Assembly: GCF_003651185.1 (NCBI RefSeq)
Contig: NZ_RCDC01000004.1
Coordinates: 411,053-475,052, forward strand
Direction: 5' to 3'
Origin: Stenotrophomonas rhizophila
GTDB taxonomy: Bacteria; Pseudomonadota; Gammaproteobacteria; Xanthomonadales; Xanthomonadaceae
Length of the DNA: 64,000 nt
Below, in pieces: positions 1 through 8,650 of the stretch (within the stretch, counting starts at the first letter, position 1; every line of letters starts with the position of its first letter). The notes below the pieces were generated by a model that saw only the letters and a list, made by a program, of their open reading frames with translations, was not told the DNA's origin and did no database searches. Both the position numbers and the translations under genes were made by a program.

Positions 1-85
1 TCGCCGGTGCCGCCGTGGCCGTGCCGGCCACCAACATCGCGCCTACCGCGAGCCCCAACCACCGCACCGTCCCCGTTTTTGTCAT
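1..85 (-). CDS. N-terminus of an exported protein, cut by window edge
   Basis: An ATG on the minus strand at 85-83 opens a frame that stays open to the window edge (28 codons). It begins MTKTGTVRW, followed by a hydrophobic stretch (LGLAVGAMLVAGTATAAPA) and an AxA cleavage site, a typical Sec signal peptide. The mature protein is outside the window, so its function cannot be stated. No clear ribosome binding site is visible upstream. Confidence 0.55.
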   Translation of the reverse strand, partial: MTKTGTVRWLGLAVGAMLVAGTATAAPA

Positions 86-191
86 GGCGTTGAATTTAGA
101 TCGATTCAGGTGAGGTTGATCCTAGCACTGGCCGATCGAGCTGACATGTTGCGGTGCGGGTGTTGCCGGCGCCGGGCCGAGCGGACGGCGC

Positions 192-1679
192 CTACGCGGG
201 ACGCGCATCCTCCGGCACCGCAGCCACCGGCAGCGTCGGCTGGGTCGCATCCACCGTGACCGGCTCGTCGCTGTGCATCAGCGCACGGGCTTCGGCCTCG
301 CTGGCTACCGCCGGCGGCGAACCACGCAGCGGCATCCCGGCCGTCTCACGCACGAACAGCATGGTGATCACGCCGATCACCGCCGCGCCCATCAGGTAGT
401 ACGCCGGCACCAGCGGATCGCCGGTGCGCTCCACCAGCCAGGCGGTCACCAACGGCGTGGTGCCACCGAACAGCGAAACCGAGACATTGAAGGCGATCGA
501 CAGCGCGCTGTAGCGCACCGGCGTGTAGAACAGCGCCGGCAGCGTGGACGGCATCGAGCTGGTGAAGCACACCAGCGCCACGCCGAGCAGCATCAACCCG
601 AGGAAGATCAGCCAGTCATTGCCACTGCCGACCAGCTTCAGGCACGGGATCGCCAGCAGGAACAGCGCGATGCAGGCACCAATGATCATCGGGCGGCGGC
701 CCAGGCGATCGCTGAACAACCCGCCCAGCACATTGAGCGGCATCATCACCAGCATCACGATGATGATCAGCAGCAGGCCCTTGCTCTCGGCGTAGCCCAT
801 CGTGACGCTCAGATAGCTGGGCATGTAGGTGAGCAGCATGTAATCGGTCACGTTGAACACCAGCACCAGGCCGACACAGATCAGCAGCTGTGCCCAATGC
901 ACGCGGAACAGCGCGCCCAGACCAGGGCGCTCGTGATCGCGCTTCTCGGCCTCTTCGGCATACGCGCGGAAGGCAGGTGTCTCTTCCAGCTTCATGCGCA
1001 TGTACAGGCCAAGCAGACCCAGCGGACCGGCCACCAGGAACGGAATGCGCCAGCCCCAGTCCAGCATCTGGGTGCTGCTCAGGGCCATGTGCAGTGCGGT
1101 GACCGTGCCGGCACCGGCGATGTAGCCACCCAGCGTGCCGAACTCCAGCCAGCTGCCCATCAGGCCGCGGTTGCGGTCGGTCGAATACTCGGCGATGAAC
1201 GTCGCCGCGCCGCCGTACTCACCGCCGGTGGAGAACCCCTGCACGATGCGGGCAAGCAGCAACAGCGCTGGCGCCCAGATGCCGATACGGTCGTACGAGG
1301 GAATCAGGCCGATGCTGAAGGTACCGGCGGCCATCAGGATCATGGTGGCCGCGAGCACCTTCTGCCGCCCGTACTTGTCACCCAGCGGGCCGAACACCAG
1401 GCCGCCCAGCGGGCGCACCAGGAAGGCGACGGTGAAGGTGGCAAACGTGGCGATCAGCTGTGCGGTCGGGCTGCTGTCGGGGAAGAACACGTGGCCGAGG
1501 GTGACGGCGAGGTAGCCGTAGACACCGAAATCGAACCACTCCATCGCATTGCCGAGCGCGGCGGCGCCAACGGCCTTCTTCAACATGGGGCGATCAACGA
1601 CGGTGACTTCGTCGACATGCATCTGGCGGCGGCGTTTGAACCAGCCGAAATGAGCGTGTGCGGCAGGCAGGTCCTGCAT
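192..1679 (-). CDS. MHS-family MFS transporter (ProP-like organic solute/H+ symporter)
   Basis: Predicted 495-residue inner-membrane symporter of the metabolite:H+ symporter (MHS) branch of the major facilitator superfamily, which includes ProP (proline/betaine) and KgtP. Seen: the N-terminal MHS signature (AALGNAMEWFDFGVYGYLA), the loop 2-3 motif GPLGDKYGRQKVLA, its second-half copy FSDRLGRRPMI, and about 12 hydrophobic segments. The start at 1679 (MQDLPAAHAHF) was chosen because AGGAG lies 7 nt upstream; the frame stays open 35 codons further but without a ribosome binding site. The C-terminal tail of about 40 residues is hydrophilic and lacks the coiled coil of E. coli ProP. The substrate cannot be read from sequence; proline/betaine or a small organic acid is likely. 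Confidence 0.85.
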   Translation of the reverse strand: MQDLPAAHAHFGWFKRRRQMHVDEVTVVDRPMLKKAVGAAALGNAMEWFDFGVYGYLAVTLGHVFFPDSSPTAQLIATFATFTVAFLVRPLGGLVFGPLGDKYGRQKVLAATMILMAAGTFSIGLIPSYDRIGIWAPALLLLARIVQGFSTGGEYGGAATFIAEYSTDRNRGLMGSWLEFGTLGGYIAGAGTVTALHMALSSTQMLDWGWRIPFLVAGPLGLLGLYMRMKLEETPAFRAYAEEAEKRDHERPGLGALFRVHWAQLLICVGLVLVFNVTDYMLLTYMPSYLSVTMGYAESKGLLLIIIVMLVMMPLNVLGGLFSDRLGRRPMIIGACIALFLLAIPCLKLVGSGNDWLIFLGLMLLGVALVCFTSSMPSTLPALFYTPVRYSALSIAFNVSVSLFGGTTPLVTAWLVERTGDPLVPAYYLMGAAVIGVITMLFVRETAGMPLRGSPPAVASEAEARALMHSDEPVTVDATQPTLPVAAVPEDARPA

Positions 1680-1927
1680 CTGCTTTCTCCTGGAAGCAGG
1701 CCATCGCGGCGCCCGAGGTCCCGCGCACGGCACAGGAAATACCGCCTCTGATGACACAGCGCGATGCGCGAGGAGGGGTTGCAACAGACGATCCCGGACG
1801 GCCGCGTGGACTCAGCGACGCTGCGGGAAGGATGACCAGGAAGCGGGCAATGGCCCGGGGGTGATCAAGCGGACCATATTACTACACTTGGCGCACTCGA
1901 TCCCCTCCATGCGTGTCTGCGGCGCAT

Positions 1928-1953
1928 GGAACAGCGTGTTTCAAGCTGTTTCC
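1928..1953 (-). terminator. possible terminator hairpin after the thioredoxin-like gene
   Basis: An imperfect inverted repeat (GGAACAGC ... GCTGTTTCC, loop about 9 nt) lies 7 nt beyond the stop codon of the thioredoxin-like gene on the minus strand. There is no clear T-tract, so an intrinsic terminator is only possible. Confidence 0.3.
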
Positions 1954-1959
1954 CTGGCG

Positions 1960-2289
1960 CTACTGGCCGCGTTCCAGCGCGTCGATCAGCGGCGCCAGAT
2001 CCTCGCGCTCATGCGGCCGCACCGCCCGCGCGATTTCCTGGCCATCGCGAAACAGGATCACGGTCGGCCACAGCTTCACGGCAAAGGAGCGGCCCAATGG
2101 CCGCCCCTTCCCATCCTCGACCTTCAGGTGCGTCGCATCGTAGCCGCCAAGGAACTTCTGCAACAGGGGCTGGGCGGCACTGCAATGGCCGCACCAGCCG
2201 GTGCCGAATTCCAGCAGCACCCATCCGCTGCCCGCATCGATGTCGGCACGGGTGATGTCCGATGGGCTGTACTCACGCACGAAGGCCAT
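1960..2289 (-). CDS. thioredoxin-family protein, CGHC active site
   Basis: 109-residue thioredoxin-fold protein. Seen: the redox motif WCGHC at residues 32-36 (CGHC as in protein disulfide isomerases, not CGPC of classical thioredoxins) and the cis-proline loop LWPTVILF. No signal peptide or membrane segment is visible, so it is probably cytoplasmic. Family members reduce or exchange disulfides; the CGHC motif usually gives a more oxidising potential than CGPC. It lies 9 bp downstream of the host-attachment-family gene on the same strand and may share its transcript. The redox partner is unknown. Confidence 0.85.
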   Translation of the reverse strand: MAFVREYSPSDITRADIDAGSGWVLLEFGTGWCGHCSAAQPLLQKFLGGYDATHLKVEDGKGRPLGRSFAVKLWPTVILFRDGQEIARAVRPHEREDLAPLIDALERGQ

Positions 2290-2298
2290 GGGCGGTCC

Positions 2299-2712
2299 TC
2301 AGGACAGTGCGCGCTGGATGTCCTCCAGCGGCGCGTTGGTGAAGTCCTTGGCGAGATCCTTGATCAGGCGCTCCTGCGTTTCCTTGTGCAGCAGTGGGCG
2401 GATACGGCCCAGTGTCTGCGGATCGGCGATCAGGATCAGATGTGCGTAGCGGTTCTTCAACGCGTCTTCGTTCAACTGCGCCGCAACCTGCTTGGCAAAC
2501 GTCGCCTCGTTGAGCTGGGAAATCGTCATTTCCTGCGGCACCGAGCCGGACGGGCCCTGCCCGGACGCGCCGGTTTCGCTGACGGCCTGCAGCTGCAGTT
2601 CCCCCTCCTGCTTGAGTTGCAGCTTATGCGACGTGCCGACGTTGGTGAACACGCGGGCCGAGCCGCCATCGGCGACAACAACGAGGGTACCTTCGGGGAT
2701 CTGCTGACTCAT
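2299..2712 (-). CDS. host attachment family protein (AtsE/baeRF-like)
   Basis: 137-residue protein resembling the 'protein required for attachment to host cells' family (PF10116; related to Agrobacterium AttE/AtsE and to archaeal release factor-like folds). Seen: N-terminal strand TLVVVADGGSARVF, a low-complexity Gly/Ser/Gln linker, then an alpha/beta half with AHLILIADPQTLGRIRPLL and KDLAKDFTNAPLEDI, which match the family pattern. Two adjacent ATGs are present; the second (2712) is preferred because AGGAG is 6 nt upstream of it but only 3 nt from the first. Molecular function in this family is not established despite the name. Confidence 0.8.
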   Translation of the reverse strand: MSQQIPEGTLVVVADGGSARVFTNVGTSHKLQLKQEGELQLQAVSETGASGQGPSGSVPQEMTISQLNEATFAKQVAAQLNEDALKNRYAHLILIADPQTLGRIRPLLHKETQERLIKDLAKDFTNAPLEDIQRALS

Positions 2713-3066
2713 CATCTACTCCTTATGGGGAAAGCCGAGCGCGGTTGCACTCTGACTCTGGGTCCACCGTAGGCAACCGAGTGTGTGCGCAGTGCATAGG
2801 GATGTATGCATCCTGTATGCAGCCCCGCAGGCACGCATCGTTCGCCGCCGCAAGAACGCCGATGCAGGTCGATCCGCCAGCCGTGGCGGTGGTTTGGATT
2901 CCGTTTATTGACGCATTTGCCTCTACTGTTCGGATGCCCGGCCTTTCTAGACTGCGCACACGCCTTTTGCCCCCCGCGAAGCGCGTCGCGACAGACAGCA
3001 CAACGCGCAAGCGAGCGCATCGACGGCGGACGCTGCATCGACAACCCTGCTTCAGGCACATGCGCC
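2713..3066. other. divergent intergenic region with 8-bp direct repeats
   Basis: About 350 bp separate the host-attachment gene (leftward) from the MFS gene (rightward), so both promoters should lie here. Two exact copies of TGTATGCA occur at 2803-2810 and 2814-2821, spaced 11 bp apart (one helical turn), which is how many dimeric regulators bind. No convincing -35/-10 pair was found for either gene. No gene of its own is visible. Confidence 0.35.
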
Positions 3067-4218
3067 ATGCACCCCAGATCGACGCCGTTCATCATGCTGG
3101 GCACGCTGCTCACCGCCGCGGGCTATGGCGCCACCTTCCTCATCTCGCTATGGTTCCGCGCGCACGGCGGAACCGATATCGATGCTGGCAGCACCCTTGG
3201 CATGGCCTTGATCGGCACCCTGATCGGTGTTCCTGCGGTTGGCTGGAGCGCTGGCCGGATCGATGCGGCGCGTCTGGCGGCCCTGGGCGCGTTCACCCTC
3301 GCCTGCGGCTATGCCCTGCTGGCCAGTCTCCGCGGATTGGAACCGGCTCACCTGCCTGGGCTGGCTGCGCTGCTGATTGGCCTGGGCTGGGGAATGTTCT
3401 ATCTAGGTGCGCCTCTCGCCTTGTCCGAGCGGCTGACCGATAGCGCCCGGGGCACTGCCTTCACCCGCTTCAGCGCGTTCCAGATGACGGGTATCTGCGG
3501 AAGCCCGATCCTGCTCGCGCTGGCAGTGACACACGGCGGGTTTCCGTTGAGTACTGCATTCATCGGCGTAGCCGTGGGCGGACTGGTGGCCTCACTGCTG
3601 CTGGCCGTATTCGCTCTGCGTGAACCGCGTTGCCCACGCGAGGGCGCGCTGCGACCGTGGGTGCGCAGCATCGCCACGCTCGGCAGAAGCGCCGCCATTC
3701 GTCCGATTGTGATGGCCGGATTCGGTGGCGCCGTCTTCTCCGGCATGATGGCCTTCCAGGGATCGCTGAGCGAAGGTACACGGGCGAGTGCCACCACCTT
3801 TTTTGCGGTTCACGCCGGCACCGCCGTGATAGCACGCTTGTTGCTGGCACGTCTTCTGCCCACATGGTCGCGGACCCCGTTGATCAGCTGTCTGTTGGGC
3901 TGCCTGATTGCAGGGCTGGCGTGCCTGCTCTGGGTGCCGGTGCATCCGGCGTTCCAGATTGCCGCCGCTGTCCTCACCGGCGCCGGTTACGGCCTGCTCT
4001 ATCCGGTGATTCAGACCTGGGCGGTCCACGGAGCGCGCCAGGAAGACCGCCACGCAGCACTGACCTGGTTTGTCGTCGCCTATTTCATCGGCATCTTCGG
4101 ATTCCCGCCCTTCGGCGGTTGGCTGCTGGTCACCGCCGGCAAGGCCGTGTTCATCTGGGCATTGGTTGCCTTGGCCGCCCTTGAGCTGGCCGTAGCCGTG
4201 TTGAAGAGACGCACCTGA
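3067..4218 (+). CDS. MFS transporter, YfcJ/sugar-efflux-like
   Basis: 383-residue inner-membrane protein with about 12 hydrophobic segments in two halves of six, as expected of the major facilitator superfamily. The canonical loop 2-3 motif is weak (GWSAGRIDAARLAALGA), and the segment GLGWGMFYLGAPLAL matches helix 4 of MFS drug/sugar exporters. The start ATG at 3067 (MHPRSTPFIMLGTLL) places helix 1 directly at the N-terminus; the frame is open further upstream, but that part is Arg/Cys-rich and unlike a transporter. No good ribosome binding site precedes the ATG. It stands alone on the plus strand; substrate unknown. Confidence 0.75.
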   Translation: MHPRSTPFIMLGTLLTAAGYGATFLISLWFRAHGGTDIDAGSTLGMALIGTLIGVPAVGWSAGRIDAARLAALGAFTLACGYALLASLRGLEPAHLPGLAALLIGLGWGMFYLGAPLALSERLTDSARGTAFTRFSAFQMTGICGSPILLALAVTHGGFPLSTAFIGVAVGGLVASLLLAVFALREPRCPREGALRPWVRSIATLGRSAAIRPIVMAGFGGAVFSGMMAFQGSLSEGTRASATTFFAVHAGTAVIARLLLARLLPTWSRTPLISCLLGCLIAGLACLLWVPVHPAFQIAAAVLTGAGYGLLYPVIQTWAVHGARQEDRHAALTWFVVAYFIGIFGFPPFGGWLLVTAGKAVFIWALVALAALELAVAVLKRRT

Positions 4219-4293
4219 CTACAACTTCCGGCACCTGCATTCGGCTCTGCACCCTGCCACCCTGTGAAACACAACGTGTGCACAGGAGCCGTA

Positions 4294-5478
4294 ATGAACA
4301 GGATGTTGGTCGTGGGTGTGGTGTTGGCAATGCTATCGCTGCCGGCAAGGGGCGCTCCGCCTGAAGCGGCAACCCAGGTGATCGTGCTGGGCGTGGATCA
4401 TGCCGCACAACTGGTGGCGCGCGAGGATCGGCCGGCGGTGCTGGCGGCGTTCATGGATCGCGCTGCACCCGATGCGATCTGCATAGAGCGATCGCCGGAG
4501 GCATTTGCGCGTAACGATTTCTATGAGTTCACCTACGAAGTGCAGGACGTGGTGGTGCCGTTCGCCCGGGAGCGCAACATCGACGTGTGCCCCTTCGACT
4601 GGCATCCCTCGACGGAAGACGCGCAACTGGGCTTCGGCATGGACCTGGAGGCGATCCCTGAGATCCGGCCGATCCGGGGCTTCCAACAGTTCCTCACCTT
4701 TCCCGAACCGGCGCAATTGCACCGGACCCTTTTCCACGCCGACGATCCGCAGAACGTGGCGCGCTCCACGCAATGGAGCCTCACCCCAGCGACACGTACC
4801 GCGCAGGACCTGCCGCGTCGCCTGTTCCTGTATCGCACCTTTTTGCAGGCCAAGCGCATCGCGGCGGCCGCGCGGGCGCATCCAGGCGGCACCGTGGTCG
4901 TGGTGGTCGGTGAGTTCCACAAGCGCGACATCGATGCTGTGCTGGCCGATGAGCCCGGCATCGTGGTGGTGCAGCCGTCGAGCCTGGGTGCCCCGAGCGA
5001 TGCGGATATCCAGCGGCAGGAACTGCCGGCGTACCGCTTCGCGGTCGCCAGCTTCAACCTGCTCGGCAGACAGGCACAGACCGGCAACCGCGACGATGCC
5101 TTCCTGCGCGAAACGGTGGACGCCCTCTCCGGCAGCAGCGCTACCGCCGAGCTGCAGTTGCTGGCGACGCGGCTGGACCTGCTGCAGGGCCGCATCAGTC
5201 GCGCCGAGGCGATCGGGCGTTACAAACAGATTGCGGCGGCCGCCGGCGAGGCACGATTCACCTGGACCGGGGTGAAGGATGTGCGCCGTCTGGATTCCTG
5301 GTTCGACCCCTTCGGTAATCTCAGCGTGCGCCAACGCGCCCGCCTGGAACTGGCGCGCGAATCGATCCTGGCCGGCCGGCCCGCTGAAGCGGACCGGCTC
5401 AGGACCGCACTGGGCCGTGAGCTCACCGCCCGCCAGCGCCGGCAACTGGACGGCTATTGGCCCCTGCTGGCGAAGTGA
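4294..5478 (+). CDS. exported ChaN/TraB-like protein of unknown function
   Basis: 394-residue protein. The start at 4294 is supported by CAGGAG 5-6 nt upstream and gives a clean signal peptide (MNRMLVVGVVLAMLSLPARGA). The mature part begins with the strand TQVIVLGVDHAAQLV, continues with ICIERSPEAFARNDFYEF and contains VVVVVGEFHKRDID at about residue 205. That arrangement (an early GxxH-like motif, IER-type acidic residue, later GEFHK) resembles the ChaN/TIKI/TraB/erythromycin-esterase-like fold whose members bind haem or act as metal-dependent hydrolases. The C-terminal 130 residues are helical and charged. The resemblance is by motif only, so enzymatic activity is not claimed. Confidence 0.6.
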   Translation: MNRMLVVGVVLAMLSLPARGAPPEAATQVIVLGVDHAAQLVAREDRPAVLAAFMDRAAPDAICIERSPEAFARNDFYEFTYEVQDVVVPFARERNIDVCPFDWHPSTEDAQLGFGMDLEAIPEIRPIRGFQQFLTFPEPAQLHRTLFHADDPQNVARSTQWSLTPATRTAQDLPRRLFLYRTFLQAKRIAAAARAHPGGTVVVVVGEFHKRDIDAVLADEPGIVVVQPSSLGAPSDADIQRQELPAYRFAVASFNLLGRQAQTGNRDDAFLRETVDALSGSSATAELQLLATRLDLLQGRISRAEAIGRYKQIAAAAGEARFTWTGVKDVRRLDSWFDPFGNLSVRQRARLELARESILAGRPAEADRLRTALGRELTARQRRQLDGYWPLLAK

Positions 5479-5530
5479 GGGCCCGCCGAGGCTGAACCCC
5501 GGGGCCGGGCGGCCACCGGTCATTACGGTG

Positions 5531-5536
5531 TAAAAT
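5531..5536 (+). promoter_or_regulatory. candidate -10 box for the DUF3348 operon
   Basis: TAAAAT lies 20 bp before the first gene of the four-gene DUF3348-DUF802-OmpA-DUF2894 operon, within an AT-rich island in otherwise GC-rich DNA. A matching -35 is not obvious. If real, the leader would be only about 15 nt long. Confidence 0.4.
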
Positions 5537-5556
5537 TCATCGTTTTAACCGGAACA

Positions 5557-6234
5557 ATGGCCAAAACCGCGCAACGGACGCCTGTCCCGGGCCCGGCCTT
5601 CATCCGGCTGCTGGCCCGCCTCGCTGAGAGCAACCTGTCTTCGACGGGCCCTGCCCTGTCAGACCGGCTCAGCGAGTGGGTGGACTGGACGCGGGCGGTG
5701 ACGTTGTCCAAGGCGCTCGATGGCCGGCTGCCGGCCGCGGTCGAGGGGCCGGACTTCGATGCAGACGAGGACGCGGAATGCCAGCGGATCCGCGCGGCGC
5801 TGGAGGCGAGTATTGTTCAGGAACCTGAGCCCACCAAACCGCCTCGCCGGGTGGTTGACGCCGACGGTGCCGACGCCCCCATCGAATACACCGTGTACGG
5901 CGAGCGCTATCTCAGCCTGCAGCGCGCCATGCTCAGCGCCACCAGCCGTCTGCGGGGGCGCCTGCGCGACATGCTGACCCGCAGCTCGCCCGAGATGGCG
6001 CGCCTGGCCGAGGTGGATGCGCTGATGGAGCAGACCCTGAGTGCGCGGGAGTACAGCCTGCTGGCCAAGGTGCCGGTGCTGCTGAGGGTGCATTTCGAAC
6101 GCCTGCGCGATAACGGCACCGATGATGCCTGGCTCGAGGTGTTCCGCCGCGACATGCAGAGCCTGCTGCTGGCCGAGCTGGATATCCGTTTTCAACCGAT
6201 CGAAGGCCTGCTTGCAGCGCTTCGCACCCACTAA
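5557..6234 (+). CDS. DUF3348 family protein, first gene of motor-like operon
   Basis: 225-residue, largely helical soluble protein matching the DUF3348 family. Seen: N-terminal PGPAFIRLLARLAESN, a helical core SLSKALDG-like region, an acidic linker (residues 65-110), then YLSLQRAMLSATSRLRGRLRDML and the C-terminal LEVFRRDMQSLLLAELDIRFQPIEGLLAALR. There is no signal peptide, membrane helix or catalytic motif. It is followed after 10 bp by the DUF802 membrane protein and is evidently co-transcribed with it. By context it should be a cytoplasmic partner of the MotA/ZorA-like component. Its biochemical role is unknown. Confidence 0.8.
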   Translation: MAKTAQRTPVPGPAFIRLLARLAESNLSSTGPALSDRLSEWVDWTRAVTLSKALDGRLPAAVEGPDFDADEDAECQRIRAALEASIVQEPEPTKPPRRVVDADGADAPIEYTVYGERYLSLQRAMLSATSRLRGRLRDMLTRSSPEMARLAEVDALMEQTLSAREYSLLAKVPVLLRVHFERLRDNGTDDAWLEVFRRDMQSLLLAELDIRFQPIEGLLAALRTH

Positions 6235-6244
6235 CCGGGACGTC

Positions 6245-8650
6245 ATGTTCAGAACCAGTCTTCACTACGTTGTTTTCCTGCTTGGCCTTGTTGCGGTGTG
6301 CTGGATCGGCGCGGGCTATGCCAGCACCAATCCGGTCGGTTTCGCGGTCGCCCTGCTGATCGCTATCTGCTACCTCGCCGGTGGCCTCGAGCTGTATCGC
6401 TACCGGCAGGCGACCGCCTCGCTCACGGCAGCCAGCACCAGTGCGGGCACCGCCAGCGCCGGGCTCGCCACCTGGCTGGGCCAGCTGCATCCCAGCCTGC
6501 GCAACGCGGTGCGCCTGCGCGTGGAAGGCGAGCGCGTTGCCCTGCCCGGCCCGGTCCTGACCCCGTACCTGGTCGGGCTGCTGGTGCTGCTGGGCATGCT
6601 CGGCACCCTGCTCGGCATGATGGCGACGCTGCGCGGCACCGGACTGGCGCTGGAAAGCGCGACCGACCTGCAGGCCATCCGCGGCTCGCTGGGTGCGCCG
6701 GTGGAGGGCCTTGCGGTCGCCTTCGGCACCTCGATCGCCGGTGTCGCCACCTCCGCGATGCTGGGCCTGCTCTCGGCCCTGTGCCGGCGTGAACGTCTGG
6801 AAGCGGTGCAGCGGCTGGACGTGGAGATCGCCACCACCCTGCACACGCATTCGCAATCCTGGCAGCGCAATGAAGCCTTCCGTTTGCTGCAGCAACAGGC
6901 CGAACTGATGCCGGCGCTGGTGGATCGGCTGCAGGCCATGACCACCGCGATCGAGCAGCAAAGCAGCGCCTCGGGTGACCGCCTGCTGGCTAACCAGCAG
7001 CGTTTCCATGCCAAGGCGGACGAGGAATATGCCCGCCTGACTGCGGCCATCGAACAATCGCTCAAGGCCAGCGTCGCCGAGAGCGCACGTGCGGTCGGTG
7101 CGGCCTTGCAGCCGGTGATGGACACCACGCTCGCCGGCATCGCGCGTGCCAACGCCACCATGCACGAAACGGTGACCGATGCGGTGCAGCGCCAGTTGGC
7201 CGGTTTGACTCAGGGTTTCGATGCCAGCCGTGCCGCCACCGCCGCGTCCTGGCAAGCCGCGCTGGACAGCCAGCAGCAAACCAATACCGCCCTGACCACC
7301 GACCTGCGCGCCGCGCTGGACGGGTTCACCGCGCAGCATGATCAACGCGCACTTGGCCTGCTCGATGCGGTCTCCGCGAAGCTGGTCAGCACCGCTGACG
7401 GTTGGCAGGCGGCACAGTCCGAACAGCAGCAGACCAATGAAGCCATGGCGACCGAGCTGCGCAGTGCACTGGCCCAGTTCGCCGAGCAGCATGGCGAGCG
7501 CTCCAGCGCGTTGCTTGAAGCCGTCTCGACCGAGCTCAACGCGACCGCGCAGCGCTGGCAGGAGGCTCAGGCTGCGCAGCAGCAGACCCATGCCGCGCTG
7601 ACTGCCGATCTGCGCAGCGCACTGTCCAGCTTCACCGACACACATGACGCCCGGGCCACCGGCCTGATCGACGCGGTCGGCAGCCGCATGGAGGCCACCA
7701 CCGCGCAGATCGCCGAGGCATGGCAGCACGCCCTCGCGCGCCAGGATGCCGCTGCGACCGCACTGAGCGAGCGCCACCAGCACGCGCTGGATGCCGCCGC
7801 CGCGACGCTGCAGGCGCAGGCGGTCTCGCTCGGCGAGGCGATGCAGCACTCACATACCCAGCTGCAGGACGCACTGGAAGCGCGCGATCAACAGCGCCTG
7901 AGCGTGTGGACCGATGCCTTCACCGGCATGAGCGCCAGCCTCGGCGAACGCTGGGAGCAGACCGGCGCCAGCGTGGCCAGCCGTCAGCAGGAGATCTGCG
8001 ACACCCTCGCCCGCACCGCCAACGACATCACCCAGCAGGCCCAGGCGCACGCCAGCGAGACGATCAGCGAAATCTCGCGGCTGGTGCAGGCCGCTTCGGA
8101 AGCGCCCAAGGCCGCGGCCGATGTCGTTGCCGAGCTGCGCAGCAAACTCTCCGACAGCCTGGTCCGCGACACCGCCACGCTGGAAGAACGCAGCCGTCTG
8201 CTGGCGACCGTGGAAACCCTGCTGGATGCGGTCAACCACGCTGCCAACGAGCAGCGCGTCGCCGTCGATGCACTGGTATCGACCTCGGCCGAACTGCTGG
8301 ACCGGGTTGGCACCCGCTTCACCGATCACATCGAAGCTGAGACCGGCAAGCTGGGCAGCGTGGCCGCGCAGGTCACCGGCAGCGCGGTGGAAGTCGCGAG
8401 CCTGGCCGATGCGCTGGGCAGCGCCGTGCAGTCCTTCGGGACGGCCAGCGACGGCCTCAACGAGCGGTTGGCCCAGATCGCCGCCTCGCTGGACGGCTCG
8501 CTGGCACGCAGTGACGAGCAGCTCGCCTACTACGTTGCCCAGGCGCGTGAGGTGATCGACCTCAGCGTGCTCTCGCAGAAGCAGATCATCGATGAGCTGC
8601 ATCAGCTGGCCGGCCGCCGCAGCAGCAAGGCCGGAGCCGCCTCGGCATGA
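6245..8650 (+). CDS. DUF802 protein: MotA/TolQ/ZorA-like channel with long coiled tail
   Basis: 801-residue membrane protein. Four membrane helices are visible at about residues 6-24, 31-48, 105-128 and 152-178. Helices 3 and 4 carry the ExbB/TolQ/MotA pattern: GMLGTLLGMMATLRG, then EGLAVAFGTSIAGVATSAMLGL. The remaining 600 residues are Ala/Gln/Glu-rich, almost free of Pro and Cys, and should form a long cytoplasmic helical tail; three 51-residue repeats lie at residues 343-495. Such proteins assemble as pentamers around a dimer of an OmpA/MotB-like partner and rotate on ion flow; that partner is the next gene, overlapping by 4 bp (ATGA). The layout resembles ZorA of Zorya defence systems, but no ZorC/D/E-type effector gene is present. 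Role inferred, not known. Confidence 0.8.
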   Translation: MFRTSLHYVVFLLGLVAVCWIGAGYASTNPVGFAVALLIAICYLAGGLELYRYRQATASLTAASTSAGTASAGLATWLGQLHPSLRNAVRLRVEGERVALPGPVLTPYLVGLLVLLGMLGTLLGMMATLRGTGLALESATDLQAIRGSLGAPVEGLAVAFGTSIAGVATSAMLGLLSALCRRERLEAVQRLDVEIATTLHTHSQSWQRNEAFRLLQQQAELMPALVDRLQAMTTAIEQQSSASGDRLLANQQRFHAKADEEYARLTAAIEQSLKASVAESARAVGAALQPVMDTTLAGIARANATMHETVTDAVQRQLAGLTQGFDASRAATAASWQAALDSQQQTNTALTTDLRAALDGFTAQHDQRALGLLDAVSAKLVSTADGWQAAQSEQQQTNEAMATELRSALAQFAEQHGERSSALLEAVSTELNATAQRWQEAQAAQQQTHAALTADLRSALSSFTDTHDARATGLIDAVGSRMEATTAQIAEAWQHALARQDAAATALSERHQHALDAAAATLQAQAVSLGEAMQHSHTQLQDALEARDQQRLSVWTDAFTGMSASLGERWEQTGASVASRQQEICDTLARTANDITQQAQAHASETISEISRLVQAASEAPKAAADVVAELRSKLSDSLVRDTATLEERSRLLATVETLLDAVNHAANEQRVAVDALVSTSAELLDRVGTRFTDHIEAETGKLGSVAAQVTGSAVEVASLADALGSAVQSFGTASDGLNERLAQIAASLDGSLARSDEQLAYYVAQAREVIDLSVLSQKQIIDELHQLAGRRSSKAGAASA
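7271..7729 (+). repeat. three tandem 51-codon repeats in the DUF802 tail
   Basis: Repeat units start at 7271, 7424 and 7577, exactly 153 bp apart. Each begins QQQT(N/H)xA(L/M)xxxLR(A/S)AL and continues with a histidine-containing segment and (L/I)(L/I)(D/E)AV. Divergence between units shows an old internal duplication under protein-level constraint. The repeats lie in the cytoplasmic tail and probably set its length. Confidence 0.85.

Noticed and set aside
273..1751. Long plus-strand frame antisense to the MHS transporter (about 490 codons)
   Set aside because: Composition is His/Gln/Arg-rich with no domain; it is a GC-driven shadow of the minus-strand gene.
5933..7849. 638-codon minus-strand frame across the DUF802 gene
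   Set aside because: Gly/Arg/Gln-rich, no start signal, antisense to a well-supported operon gene.
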